Shown here: positions 7,761-15,499 of the stretch, piece by piece
Numbering within the stretch: the first letter of the stretch is position 1
Layout: each line of letters begins with the position of its first letter
DNA from: JBQCEE01 sp051960575
GTDB taxonomy: Bacteria; Actinomycetota; Actinomycetes; Mycobacteriales; Jatrophihabitantaceae
DNA length: 23,544 bases
Reading direction: 5' to 3'
Assembly: GCF_051960575.1 (NCBI RefSeq)
Contig: NZ_JBQCEE010000206.1
Span: forward strand, 1-23,544
Notes under the pieces: generated by a model
What the model was told of the DNA's origin: nothing
The model's database searches: none
What the model saw: only the letters and a program-made list of their open reading frames with translations
Program-made: the position numbers and the translations under genes

Positions 7761-8759
7761 CTAGAGGTTCTTCGCCAGCGCCTTGATCGGCATCTTCAGG
7801 TCGGCCAGCATCGCGAGGTCCTCGTCGGCCGGCCGGCCCAGCGTCGTCAGGTAGTTGCCGACGATCACCGCGTTCACGCCGCCGCGCACGCCGCGCTCGG
7901 CGAGGTCGCCGAGGGTGATCTCACGGCCGCCGGCGAAGCGCAGGATCGTCCGCGGCATCACCAGACGGAACGTGCCGACCGTGCGCAGCGCGTCGACCGC
8001 GCTCATCGGCTCCTTGTCCCCGAACGGCGTCCCCGGACGCGGGTTCAGGAAGTTCAGCGGCACCTCGTCCGGCTGCAGGGCCGCCAGCTGCGCCGCGAAC
8101 TCCGCCCGCTGCTCGACCGTCTCGCCCATGCCGAGGATGCCGCCGCAGCACAGCTCCATGCCGGCCTTGCGCACCATCTCGCAGGTCTCCACCCGCTCCT
8201 CGAACGAGTGCGTGGTGACCACGTTGCCGAAGTACGACTTCGCCGTCTCGAGGTTGTGGTTGTACCGGTGCACGCCGATGCTCGCGAGCTCGTCCACCTG
8301 CTCCTGCGAGAGCATGCCGAGCGAGCAGGCGACGTTGATGTCGACCACGTCGGTGATCGCTTTGACGCCCTCGCGGATCTGGTGCATCAGCCGCTCGTCC
8401 GGGCCGCGCACCGCGGCGACGATGCAGAACTCCGACGCGCCCGTCGCCGCCGTCTCCTGCGCCGCCTTCACCAGCGACGGGATGTCCAACCATGCAGACC
8501 GCACCGGCGAGTCGAACACGCCGGACTGCGAGCAGAAGTGGCAGTCCTCGGGGCAGCCGCCGGTCTTCAGCGACACGATCCCCTCGACCTCGACCTCGTC
8601 GCCGCACCACCGCACCCGCACCTCGTGCGCCAGATCGAGCAGCTCGTCGACCCGGTCGTCCGGCAGCTGCAGACACGCCAAGGCCTGCGCCTCGTCCAGC
8701 CCGATGCCCTGCTCGAGCACCTGCGTGCGCGCGATCTCGAGGATGTCGTTGCTCTGCAA
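7761..8759 (-). CDS. bioB: Biotin synthase
   Basis: This radical-SAM enzyme inserts sulfur into dethiobiotin, the last step of biotin synthesis. In the 332-residue product the SAM-cluster motif CPEDCHFC has Cys69, Cys73 and Cys76. The [2Fe-2S] ligand regions are recognisable in NVACSLG and ELCCGGI, with the arginine in TILRFAGGR. YNHNLETAKSYF and NFLNPRPGTPF are standard BioB blocks. The protein ends IKALAKNL at a TAG stop, a natural-looking C-terminus. The start is an uncommon TTG at 8759, chosen because AGGAG lies seven bases upstream and the alignment begins there. It follows bioD by nine bases and is followed immediately, in frame, by bsaP. Confidence 0.97.
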   Translation of the reverse strand: MQSNDILEIARTQVLEQGIGLDEAQALACLQLPDDRVDELLDLAHEVRVRWCGDEVEVEGIVSLKTGGCPEDCHFCSQSGVFDSPVRSAWLDIPSLVKAAQETAATGASEFCIVAAVRGPDERLMHQIREGVKAITDVVDINVACSLGMLSQEQVDELASIGVHRYNHNLETAKSYFGNVVTTHSFEERVETCEMVRKAGMELCCGGILGMGETVEQRAEFAAQLAALQPDEVPLNFLNPRPGTPFGDKEPMSAVDALRTVGTFRLVMPRTILRFAGGREITLGDLAERGVRGGVNAVIVGNYLTTLGRPADEDLAMLADLKMPIKALAKNL

Positions 8760-8766
8760 GGCGTGC

Positions 8767-8771
8767 TCCTA
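8767..8771 (-). promoter_or_regulatory. bioB ribosome binding site overlapping the bioD stop codon
   Basis: On the minus strand the bioD TAG is embedded in CTAGGAG. The AGGAG core sits seven bases before the TTG start of bioB. This supports the TTG start and suggests that bioB translation is coupled to bioD termination. Confidence 0.7.
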
Positions 8772-9476
8772 GATCTTCACGGTGCGGCGGAACGCCGGCC
8801 AGTCGAAGGTGCCCCCGAACGCGGGCGCCAGCGCCGCCCGGGCGCGCTTGGCGAAGTCTCTCATTGCGCCCATCCCGGCGGGCAGCACACCGGCCAGGGC
8901 GTGATCCGGCGCCATGGCGGCGAGGTCGTGGATGTTCAGCCGCATCGCGAGATCCGGCTCGGCGGGCCAACTGCCGAGCAGGATGCCGGCGAGCGGCACG
9001 TCCTCGTCGGCGAGGCGGTCGACGGCGAGCTGCGTGTGGCTCAGCGTGCCGAGGCCGGGTGCGACGACGAGCAGCACCGGTGCCCGCAACGACTGCGCGA
9101 CGTCGACGAGGGTCCAGCGCGGCACGTCGGCGAACGGCACCATCAGCCCGCCGGCGCCCTCGACGAGCACGAGGTCGCGGGTGGCGGCGATGTCGTCGAT
9201 GCGCTGCACCGTCGTCGCGAAGTCGAGCGCCTGCTGACCGCTCACCGCCGCGGCGTGGTGGGGCGACAGCGGGTCGGGGTAGCGGGCGAACTCGTGGGTG
9301 TCGGTGACGCCCGAGAGCCGGCTGACCTCGGCGAGGTCGCCGGGCTCGTCGGGACCCATACCGGTCTGCGCCGGCTTCACGACGGCCACCCGGCCGCTGC
9401 CGCACGCCGCCAGCGCCGCCGTGGCGATGGTCTTGCCGACATCCGTCCCGGTGCTGGAGACGATGAGCACGCTCAT
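8769..9476 (-). CDS. bioD: Dethiobiotin synthetase
   Basis: This ATP-dependent carboxylase converts 7,8-diaminopelargonic acid and CO2 to dethiobiotin. The product is 235 residues. The P-loop GTDVGKT is at residues 10–16, followed by VKPAQTGMG (the Lys and Thr of substrate binding) and VEGAGGLMVPF, the second nucleotide/metal motif. VVAPGLGTLSHTQLAVD is also typical. ATG 9476 overlaps the TGA of bioF (ATGA), and its own TAG stop lies in the bioB ribosome site. Both arrangements argue for tightly coupled translation within the biotin operon. Confidence 0.96.
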   Translation of the reverse strand: MSVLIVSSTGTDVGKTIATAALAACGSGRVAVVKPAQTGMGPDEPGDLAEVSRLSGVTDTHEFARYPDPLSPHHAAAVSGQQALDFATTVQRIDDIAATRDLVLVEGAGGLMVPFADVPRWTLVDVAQSLRAPVLLVVAPGLGTLSHTQLAVDRLADEDVPLAGILLGSWPAEPDLAMRLNIHDLAAMAPDHALAGVLPAGMGAMRDFAKRARAALAPAFGGTFDWPAFRRTVKI

Positions 9477-10624
9477 GCCGACAGCACCTCGGTGAGCACG
9501 GCGGCGGCCCGCTCGAGATCGGTGGGCAAGAGATCGCCGCGGGCGGTGAGCCGCAGGCACGACCGCCCGGCCGGCACCGACGGCGGCCGGAAGCAACCCA
9601 CGCGCACGCCGCGCTCGAGGCAGTCGGCGGCCGCCTGCACCGCACGGCGGGGGTCGCCCAGCACGGCCGGCACGACAGCGGCGTCCGGAACGTTCGTCTC
9701 GACACCGAGGTCGCGCACGTGGTCGGCCAGCGCGTGCGCCACCTCGTGCACCCTTGCCACCCGCTCGGGCTCGGCGGCGAGGATGCGCAACGCGGCGGCG
9801 GCCGCGCCGACCGACGAGGGCGCGAGGCCGGTGTCGAAGATGAACGGACGCGAGGTGCTGATCAGCAGTTCGACGACCTCGGGCGCGCCGAGCACCGCGC
9901 CGCCCTGCGCGCCGAGCGACTTCGACAGCGTCACGGTGCGGACGATGTCCGGCTCGCCGGCGAGCCCCGCGGCGGCGACGGCACCAGCACCGTCGGCGCC
10001 GATGAACCCCAGCGAGTGCGCCACGTCGACGACGAGGATCGCGCCGTGCGCTCGGGCGATGTCGTGCACGGCCCGCACGTCGGCGAGGTCGCCGTCGACG
10101 GAGAAGACGGCGTCGGTGACCACGAGCCGGTGCGGGGTGTCGGCGGCGGCGAGGGCGGCGTCGATCTTGTCGAGGTCGCGGTGCGGTGTGACCGCGATGG
10201 TCGACTGCGAGAGGCGGCAGCCGTCGATGAGCGAGGCGTGGTTGCCGGCGTCCGAGACCACCGTGACGTCGGCGCCACCGAGGGCCGTGAGCACGCCGAC
10301 GTTGGCCAGGTAGCCGGACGAGAAGACGAGCGCGGCCCTGGCGCCGGTGAAGGCGGCGAGCTCGTCCTCGAACCGCGCGTGGAGTGCGGTCGTGCCAGTC
10401 ACGAGGCGCGAGCCGGTCGAGCCGGCGCCCCAGGTGCGCGCGGCTCGGGCCGCGGCGTCGAGCACGCGCGGGTCGCGGGTCAGCCCGAGGTAGTCGTTGC
10501 CGGCAAGGTCGATGACGTGCTCGCGCGCCGGCCGGGGCCGCAGCACCCGGCGCAGTCCCGCCGCCTCACGCGCCGCGATCGCCTCCCGCACCCGGTCGAG
10601 GGCGTCGCCCGCTCCCCCGCTCAC
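9473..10624 (-). CDS. bioF: 8-amino-7-oxononanoate synthase
   Basis: This PLP enzyme condenses pimeloyl-ACP or pimeloyl-CoA with alanine to give KAPA (8-amino-7-oxononanoate). The product is 383 residues. NDYLGL (43–48), GSTGSRLVTG (68–77), the DAVFSVDGDLA block (171–181), the PLP-contacting Asp200 and His203 in VDVAHSLG, and the Schiff-base lysine 235 in TLSKSLGAQGG are visible. Most homologues read DEAH or DDAH where this one has DVAH. The start is GTG 10624, overlapping the bioA TGA as GTGA, with GGAG-type sequence in the end of bioA only weakly seen. 2-amino-3-ketobutyrate CoA ligase is related, but the operon settles the role. Confidence 0.95.
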   Translation of the reverse strand: MSGGAGDALDRVREAIAAREAAGLRRVLRPRPAREHVIDLAGNDYLGLTRDPRVLDAAARAARTWGAGSTGSRLVTGTTALHARFEDELAAFTGARAALVFSSGYLANVGVLTALGGADVTVVSDAGNHASLIDGCRLSQSTIAVTPHRDLDKIDAALAAADTPHRLVVTDAVFSVDGDLADVRAVHDIARAHGAILVVDVAHSLGFIGADGAGAVAAAGLAGEPDIVRTVTLSKSLGAQGGAVLGAPEVVELLISTSRPFIFDTGLAPSSVGAAAAALRILAAEPERVARVHEVAHALADHVRDLGVETNVPDAAVVPAVLGDPRRAVQAAADCLERGVRVGCFRPPSVPAGRSCLRLTARGDLLPTDLERAAAVLTEVLSA

Positions 10625-11925
10625 CGCACGACCTCGCGCACCGACTCGTCCAGCACCGACACGAGCTCGGTGAGGTCGTCGTCGCCGATGCCGAGCGGCG
10701 GCATGAGCACGACGACGTCGCCCAGCGGGCGGATGATCACGCCGCGGCGGCGGGCCGCGCGGCACACCTCGAAGCCGGTGCGCTCGCCGACCGACGCGAC
10801 CTCGATGCCGGTCATCGTGCCGATCCGCCGCACCTCGACGACGCCGTCGTAGGTCTCGAGCGGCGCGAGCAGCTCCCCCAGCCGGTCGCCGACGTGCGCC
10901 GCGTGCGCCACGGTGCCCCGCTCGTGCATCAGCGCGAGGTTGGCCAGCGCCGCCGCGCAGCACAGCGGGTTGGCCGTGTAGGTGTGACCGTGGAAGAAGG
11001 TGCGGCCGCTCGCGGGCGTGCCGAGGAACTGCTCGTAGATCGCATCGGTCGCCAGCACGCCCGACAGCGGCAGCACGCCGCCGGTGACGCGCTTGCCGAG
11101 CACGAGCAGGTCGGGGCTGACACCGGCGTGCTCGCAGGCGAACCAGCGCCCGGTCGCGCCGATGCCGGTCGCCACCTCGTCCGCGATCATGGCGGCACCG
11201 AACTCGTCGCACAGCGCGCGGATGCCGCGCAGCAGCGACGCGTCGTGGGTGAGGATGCCGCCGGCCGCCTGCACCATCGGCTCGATGACGATCGCGCAGA
11301 CCTGGTCGCCCTCGCGCTCGAGCACCGCACGCATCTCGGCGAGCACCTCGTGGGCGCGGTCGGCGCGGGTCGGGCCGGGCGCGAGCACACCGGGCGAGCC
11401 GACGAGCCGGGTCTCGATGAGCAGCGGCCGGTAGGCGGCGTGGAACAGCTCGACCCCGCCGAGCGACACGGCGCCGAGCGTGTCGCCGTGGTAGCCCTCG
11501 GCGCAGTGCAGATACAGCGGCCGGTGCTCGCCGCGCTGCTCGGCCGCCTGGTAGGCCATCTTGATCGCGGCCTCGGCGGCCGACGAGCCGTCGCCGGCGA
11601 AGAAGACCTTGGCGAGGCCGTCGGGGGCGATGCGCAGCAGTTCCTCGGCCAGCCGGATGCCGGGTTCGTGGGTGAGGCCGAGGAAGGTCGAGTGGTCGAG
11701 CCGCTCGAGCTGCGCCCGGATCGCCGCGTCGATCGCCGGTTCGCCGTGCCCGTGCACGGTGACCCACAGCGACGAGACGCCGTCGAGGTACCGGTTGCCG
11801 TCGGCGTCGAACAGGTGCACGCCCTGCCCGCGCTCGATCACCAGCGGCTCGTCGGCCTCCCACACCCCGTGCTGGGTGAACGGGTGCCAGACCGCGGCGA
11901 GGTCACGGGCGATCAGGTCGGACAC
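10621..11925 (-). CDS. bioA: Adenosylmethionine–8-amino-7-oxononanoate aminotransferase
   Basis: This PLP aminotransferase uses S-adenosylmethionine as amino donor to convert KAPA to 7,8-diaminopelargonic acid. The 434-residue product has WHPFTQH (13–19), VTVHGHGEP, the FFAGDGSSAAEAAIKMAYQ block (109–126), YHGDTLGAVS, ADEVATGIGATG (248–259) with the PLP Asp249, and the Schiff-base Lys278 in LGKRVTGG. The start is GTG 11925 (SDLIARDLAAVWHPF), since in-frame sequence upstream reads through the intergenic region and narK and does not resemble the family. The ribosome site is weak (GAGA). It is the first gene of the minus-strand biotin operon and diverges from narK across about 160 bases. Confidence 0.96.
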   Translation of the reverse strand: MSDLIARDLAAVWHPFTQHGVWEADEPLVIERGQGVHLFDADGNRYLDGVSSLWVTVHGHGEPAIDAAIRAQLERLDHSTFLGLTHEPGIRLAEELLRIAPDGLAKVFFAGDGSSAAEAAIKMAYQAAEQRGEHRPLYLHCAEGYHGDTLGAVSLGGVELFHAAYRPLLIETRLVGSPGVLAPGPTRADRAHEVLAEMRAVLEREGDQVCAIVIEPMVQAAGGILTHDASLLRGIRALCDEFGAAMIADEVATGIGATGRWFACEHAGVSPDLLVLGKRVTGGVLPLSGVLATDAIYEQFLGTPASGRTFFHGHTYTANPLCCAAALANLALMHERGTVAHAAHVGDRLGELLAPLETYDGVVEVRRIGTMTGIEVASVGERTGFEVCRAARRRGVIIRPLGDVVVLMPPLGIGDDDLTELVSVLDESVREVVR

Positions 11926-12085
11926 GCGAGCAGTCTCGCAAACCGGTCGGCGCCCCCGCGACGCGCACAACGGCGGTGTGACCGCCGTGCGCCCGATGTT
12001 GCGTGTGCGTGCCGTCCGCGGCACGGCCGGGAAACGCCGCGTTCCTAGCGTCCGGGCCGACGACCCGTCGACCGGAGGACTGCGC
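11926..12085. promoter_or_regulatory. Divergent bioA–narK promoter region with two palindromes
   Basis: This 160-base spacer must hold promoters for both genes. It contains CGGCGGT–GTG–ACCGCCG (11971–11987), extended by GCGCA (11963–11967) pairing with TGCGC (11988–11992) across a three-base bulge. It also contains GTGCCG–TCCG–CGGCAC (12009–12024). Either could be a dimeric repressor operator or an RNA stem in the narK leader. I do not recognise a BirA, BioQ or GlnR consensus. Confidence 0.5.
12074..12078 (+). promoter_or_regulatory. Ribosome binding site of narK
   Basis: GGAGG sits seven bases before ATG 12086. It fixes this start against the longer in-frame extension, which would run back over bioA. 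Confidence 0.75.
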
Positions 12086-13738
12086 ATGACCACACTCAGC
12101 ACCCGACCGACCGCCGGCACCACCGCCGTGCCCCGCCGGCCCGGGCATTGGATCGACGACTGGCGGCCCGAGGACCCGCAGTTCTGGGAGCGAACCGGAC
12201 GCCGTGTTGCCCGCCGCAACCTGCTCTTCTCGATCTTCACCGAGCACGTCGGCTTCTCGGTCTGGGTGCTCTGGTCGGTCTTCGTGCTCTTCCTGCCCGG
12301 CGGGCAGTACGGCATCAGCACCGACCCGATCGAGGCGGCGGCGCAGAAGTTCCTGCTCACCTCGCTGCCGTCGGGGCTCGGCTCGGCGGTGCGCATCCCC
12401 TACAACCTCGCCGTGGCCCGCTTCGGCGGCCGCAACTGGACGGTGATCAGCGCGCTGCTGCTGCTGGTGCCGACGGTGTCGGCGGCGATCTGGCTGACAC
12501 CGGACGCGTCCTTCGGCACGCTGCTCGTGCTGTCGGCGATCACCGGGCTGGGAGGCGGCAACTTCGCGTCCTCCATGACGAACATCAACGCCTTCTACCC
12601 GCAACGGCTGAAAGGCTGGGCGCTCGGCCTCAACGCCGGTGGAGGCAACCTGGGCGTCGCCGTCGTGCAGATCGTCGGTCTCGTCGTGCTCTCGACCGCC
12701 GGTGCCGCGCACCCGCGCGCGATCCTCGCGATCTACATCCCGCTGATCGTGATCGGTGCGGTCGGCGCGGCCCTCACGATGGACAACCTCAGCCAGGCGC
12801 GCAACGACAAGCGCGCCATGCGGGACGCCATGCGCGACCCGCACACCTGGGTCATGTCGTTCCTCTACATCGGCACCTTCGGGTCGTTCATCGGCTTCGG
12901 TTTCGCGTTCGGGCAGGTGCTCTCGACCCAGTTCGCGACGCACTTCGCCGGCGCGGTCAACTCGCTCTCGTCGGTGCCCGCGACGAAGACCCCGCTCAGC
13001 GACGCGCTGTTCCACACCACCTGGTTCAAGAACCCCGCCGGCGGGTTCTACTGGGACACCCTGCACCACCGGGCCGTGCCCGTGTCGTCGGTGACGAACC
13101 CGCTCGACCCGTCCCTGCACCTGCTCAAGGGCAAGCTGGACGCGACGTACGCCCCCGACCCGACGGCGGCGCCGGTCGCCGTGCGGATCGGGCACAAGGT
13201 CGACGCCGCGAAGGTCGCCTGGTTGACCTTCCTCGGGCCGCTCATCGGCTCGCTCGTCCGCCCCGTCGGGGGCGCGCTCGCCGATCGCCTCGGCGGCGCG
13301 CGCACGACGTTCGTGACCTTCGCGCTGATGGCGCTCGCGGGCGGGGTGGTGCTCGTCGCGTCGCACGACGCGTCGTTGCCGCTGTTCATGGTCGGCTTCG
13401 TCGCGCTGTTCGTCCTGTCGGGCGTCGGCAACGGGTCGACCTACAAGATGATCCCGTCGATCTTCCGCAGCAAGGCGGCGACCGCCGTGGCGGAAGGTGC
13501 CGATCCGGACGCCGCGGCCGCCGACGCCCGGCGCCTGTCCGGTGCGCTGATCGGCATCGCCGGCGCGATCGGCGCATTCGGCGGCGTGCTGGTCAACGTC
13601 GCCTTCCGACAGTCGTTCCTGCACACCGGCACGGGCAACGCCGCCTACGTCGCCTTCATCGCCTTCTACGTCGCATGTCTGCTGGTGACCTGGTTCGTCT
13701 ACCTGCGCCCGTCACGAGGCCGCCTGGCCGACGTCTGA
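12086..13738 (+). CDS. narK: Nitrate/nitrite transporter, major facilitator superfamily (NarK family)
   Basis: A 550-residue inner-membrane transporter expected to import nitrate and/or exchange it for nitrite. The nitrate-signature blocks are clear: GLGGGNFASSMTNINAFYP (154–172) with GLNAGGGNLGV (181–191), and GVGNGSTYKMIPSIF (446–460). The cytoplasmic N-terminus has the WRPEDPQFWERTGRRVARRNL motif common to actinobacterial NarK. Between helix 7 (ending near 280) and helix 8 (from about 377) there is an extra hydrophilic segment of about 85 residues (about 289–373), longer than I expect for the family. Divergent from bioA, it lies about 7 kb from nirBD on the opposite strand, so shared nitrogen control is plausible. 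NarK versus NarU-type function cannot be separated here. Confidence 0.93.
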   Translation: MTTLSTRPTAGTTAVPRRPGHWIDDWRPEDPQFWERTGRRVARRNLLFSIFTEHVGFSVWVLWSVFVLFLPGGQYGISTDPIEAAAQKFLLTSLPSGLGSAVRIPYNLAVARFGGRNWTVISALLLLVPTVSAAIWLTPDASFGTLLVLSAITGLGGGNFASSMTNINAFYPQRLKGWALGLNAGGGNLGVAVVQIVGLVVLSTAGAAHPRAILAIYIPLIVIGAVGAALTMDNLSQARNDKRAMRDAMRDPHTWVMSFLYIGTFGSFIGFGFAFGQVLSTQFATHFAGAVNSLSSVPATKTPLSDALFHTTWFKNPAGGFYWDTLHHRAVPVSSVTNPLDPSLHLLKGKLDATYAPDPTAAPVAVRIGHKVDAAKVAWLTFLGPLIGSLVRPVGGALADRLGGARTTFVTFALMALAGGVVLVASHDASLPLFMVGFVALFVLSGVGNGSTYKMIPSIFRSKAATAVAEGADPDAAAADARRLSGALIGIAGAIGAFGGVLVNVAFRQSFLHTGTGNAAYVAFIAFYVACLLVTWFVYLRPSRGRLADV

Positions 13739-13762
13739 GCTGGAGAGAGTTCACTGACCGGA

Positions 13763-13816
13763 AACCCCCTCATGTGGCCGATCTTCAGGCCCAACACCGA
13801 GTCACGTGAGGGGGTT
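13763..13816 (+). terminator. Long inverted repeat downstream of narK
   Basis: AACCCCCTCATGTG (13763–13776) pairs with CACGTGAGGGGGTT (13803–13816) at 13 of 14 positions across a 26-base loop, which contains a further GGCC/GGCC pairing. It begins 25 bases after the narK stop. It could end the narK transcript, but only two T residues end the stem, so a protein-binding or mobile-element-derived role is not excluded. Confidence 0.5.
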
Positions 13817-13826
13817 CTGTCAAGCG

Positions 13827-13860
13827 AAGACTCGAGTCTTGCGATCACGACACTTGCGAT
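13827..13860. promoter_or_regulatory. 14-bp perfect palindrome and direct repeat upstream of the Ig/metalloprotease gene
   Basis: AAGACTCGAGTCTT (13827–13840) is a perfect palindrome. Overlapping its end, CTTGCGAT occurs at 13838–13845 and again at 13853–13860, spaced 15 bases start to start. The pair lies 70–90 bases before ATG 13930, where an operator or promoter would be expected. No known consensus was recognised. Confidence 0.4.
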
Positions 13861-13929
13861 GTGAAACTGGCGTGAGTCGCGGGGATAGACCACCAGGCGG
13901 GGAGCCGGCCGCCCGGAGGGACTCCTCGC

Positions 13930-15444
13930 ATGACCTCTCGACGCCTCATCGCTGTCGCACTGTTCGTTCCCGTCCTCGCCGTCGGTGGTACCGCCGCCGG
14001 CGCGGCCAGCAAGCCACGGGCGACCACGACACCACCGACGGTGTCGATCGCCAATCCTGCGACCGGGGCGACGGTGTCGGGCGTCGTGGCGGTGAACGGG
14101 ACGGCGAGTTCCAAGATCGGTATCGCCTCCGTCGGGGTCTCGGTCGATGGCGGCGCGACCCAGACGGCGAGCGGCACCACCACGTGGTCGACCTCGTGGT
14201 CGAGCGCGGCGGTCGCCAACGGTTCGCACACGCTGACGGTCACGGCCACCGACACGTCCGGTGTCAGGACGACCGTGTCGCGCAGCGTCATCGTGCAGAA
14301 CGCCGACGCGACGCCACCGACCATCTCGGTGTCCGCACCGACCAGTGGCAGTGCTGTCGCCGGCACGGTGGCGGTCACCGGCACCGCCGCCGACAACACC
14401 ACCGTCGCGAGCGTGCAGGTCTCGGTCGACGGCGGCGCCTGGCAGACTGCGACCGGCACAGGGTCCTGGACATGGACCTGGGACAGCACCGCCATCGCCG
14501 ACGGCGGGCACACGGTCACAGCGCGCGCGAGCGACATGTCCGGGAACACCGCGGCCATGTCCGTCAGCGTGACCGTCGCGAATGCGGGGCCGGCCGTGAA
14601 CGTCAGCGCACCCGCAGCGGGCAGCACCGTGAGCGGCACCGTCGCTGTGAGCGGCACCGCCTCCTCGGGCGCGGCCATCAGCCACGTCGACCTGTCCGTG
14701 GACGGCGGCACGTGGCAGCCGGCCACCGGCACGGCGTCATGGTCCTGGTCGTGGAACACCACCAGGATCACCAACGGCGCCCACACGGTCGCGACGCGAG
14801 TCACCGATGCGTTGACCCGGACCGCCACGACCACGCAGACCGTCACCGTCTCGAACCCGACCGCCGCGTCCGCGGCCCCGGCGAGCCAGGGCAGCTGGGT
14901 ATCCCCGGAAGGCGTCACGATCAACGTCAATTCGGCCGGACCTTGGACGGTCGCGCAGATCTATTCGATCCTGCAGGCCAACGCTCTCGACCTCGGCGCG
15001 ATCGGGCCGCACCTGACGATCAACGTGCAGGACCAGTACACCTCGCAGACGCAGGCCAGTTACGGCTCGTCCTACAAGGCGACCATGTGGCTGCAGGGCG
15101 CGAACTCGGCGTTCGCATCCCGTCCAGACGACATCCTGACCCATGAGTACGGCCATGCCTGGTCGCTGTACTGGTACTACACGGCACACGGCGGAAGTTG
15201 GGCCGGGTACCGGCAGGCGCGGTGGACCGCCGCTGACGGCAGCACCACGCTGGCAACCGACTCGCGCACCGACTCGAGCTACAACTGGCAGACCACAGAG
15301 ATCGTCGCCGACGACTACCGCTTGCTGTTCGGCGACTCAGCGGCGATCAGCGAGCGGCCCACGCATCTCAACTCGACGATCCCGGACCCACGCGACGAGC
15401 CTGGATTGCGGGACTACCTGTTCAGCACCTGGCGCACGCCCTGA
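13930..15444 (+). CDS. Secreted protein with three Ig-like repeats and a C-terminal HEYGH putative metalloprotease domain
   Basis: The 504-residue protein has a signal peptide (1 to about 26, MTSRRL… ending GAAS). Three Ig-like repeats of about 90 residues follow (about 35–123, 129–217, 221–309), each with the pattern P-x-G-(S/A)-x-V-x-G-x-V-A-V…SVDGG…SW…HT(L/V). The C-terminal domain (about 320–504) contains HEYGH at 405–409, the zincin HExxH signature. A glutamate in TEIVADDYRLLFG (Glu457) could be the third zinc ligand, as in gluzincins. This fits an extracellular zinc peptidase with adhesive Ig modules, but I do not recognise the family and activity is inferred. ATG 13930 follows GGAGGG by nine bases. 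The gene ends in a strong terminator shared with the convergent surface-protein locus. Confidence 0.8.
   Translation: MTSRRLIAVALFVPVLAVGGTAAGAASKPRATTTPPTVSIANPATGATVSGVVAVNGTASSKIGIASVGVSVDGGATQTASGTTTWSTSWSSAAVANGSHTLTVTATDTSGVRTTVSRSVIVQNADATPPTISVSAPTSGSAVAGTVAVTGTAADNTTVASVQVSVDGGAWQTATGTGSWTWTWDSTAIADGGHTVTARASDMSGNTAAMSVSVTVANAGPAVNVSAPAAGSTVSGTVAVSGTASSGAAISHVDLSVDGGTWQPATGTASWSWSWNTTRITNGAHTVATRVTDALTRTATTTQTVTVSNPTAASAAPASQGSWVSPEGVTINVNSAGPWTVAQIYSILQANALDLGAIGPHLTINVQDQYTSQTQASYGSSYKATMWLQGANSAFASRPDDILTHEYGHAWSLYWYYTAHGGSWAGYRQARWTAADGSTTLATDSRTDSSYNWQTTEIVADDYRLLFGDSAAISERPTHLNSTIPDPRDEPGLRDYLFSTWRTP
14032..14856 (+). repeat. Three tandem Ig-like domain-coding repeats
   Basis: Units at about 14032–14298, 14314–14580 and 14590–14856 code for the three Ig-like domains of the secreted protein. 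Units 2 and 3 are closest, sharing VSAP, VDGG(A/T)WQ, ATGT and SW(T/S)W(T/S)W segments. This suggests duplication within the gene. Confidence 0.7.
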
Positions 15445-15446
15445 CG

Positions 15447-15484
15447 CACGGTGGCCCGGGAGCTGACGCTCCGAGGCCACCGTG
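15447..15484. terminator. Bidirectional hairpin terminator between convergent genes
   Basis: CACGGTGGCC (15447–15456) pairs perfectly with GGCCACCGTG (15475–15484), and an inner GGAGC/GCTCC extends the stem around a TGAC loop. It starts two bases after the metalloprotease TGA and ends 15 bases before the stop of the convergent surface-protein locus. It lacks a T-run, as is common in actinobacteria. Confidence 0.8.
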
Positions 15485-15499
15485 ATCAGGACGGACCGC

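Noticed and set aside
7599..10313. A 904-codon plus-strand open frame across the biotin operon
   Set aside because: It lies antisense to bsaP, bioB, bioD and bioF, which are all firmly identified. Its composition is that of a shadow frame.
13772..13864. A 30-codon plus-strand open frame (starting MWPIFRPNTES)
   Set aside because: There is no ribosome site and it lies inside the inverted repeat and palindrome region. It is too short to support without homologues.
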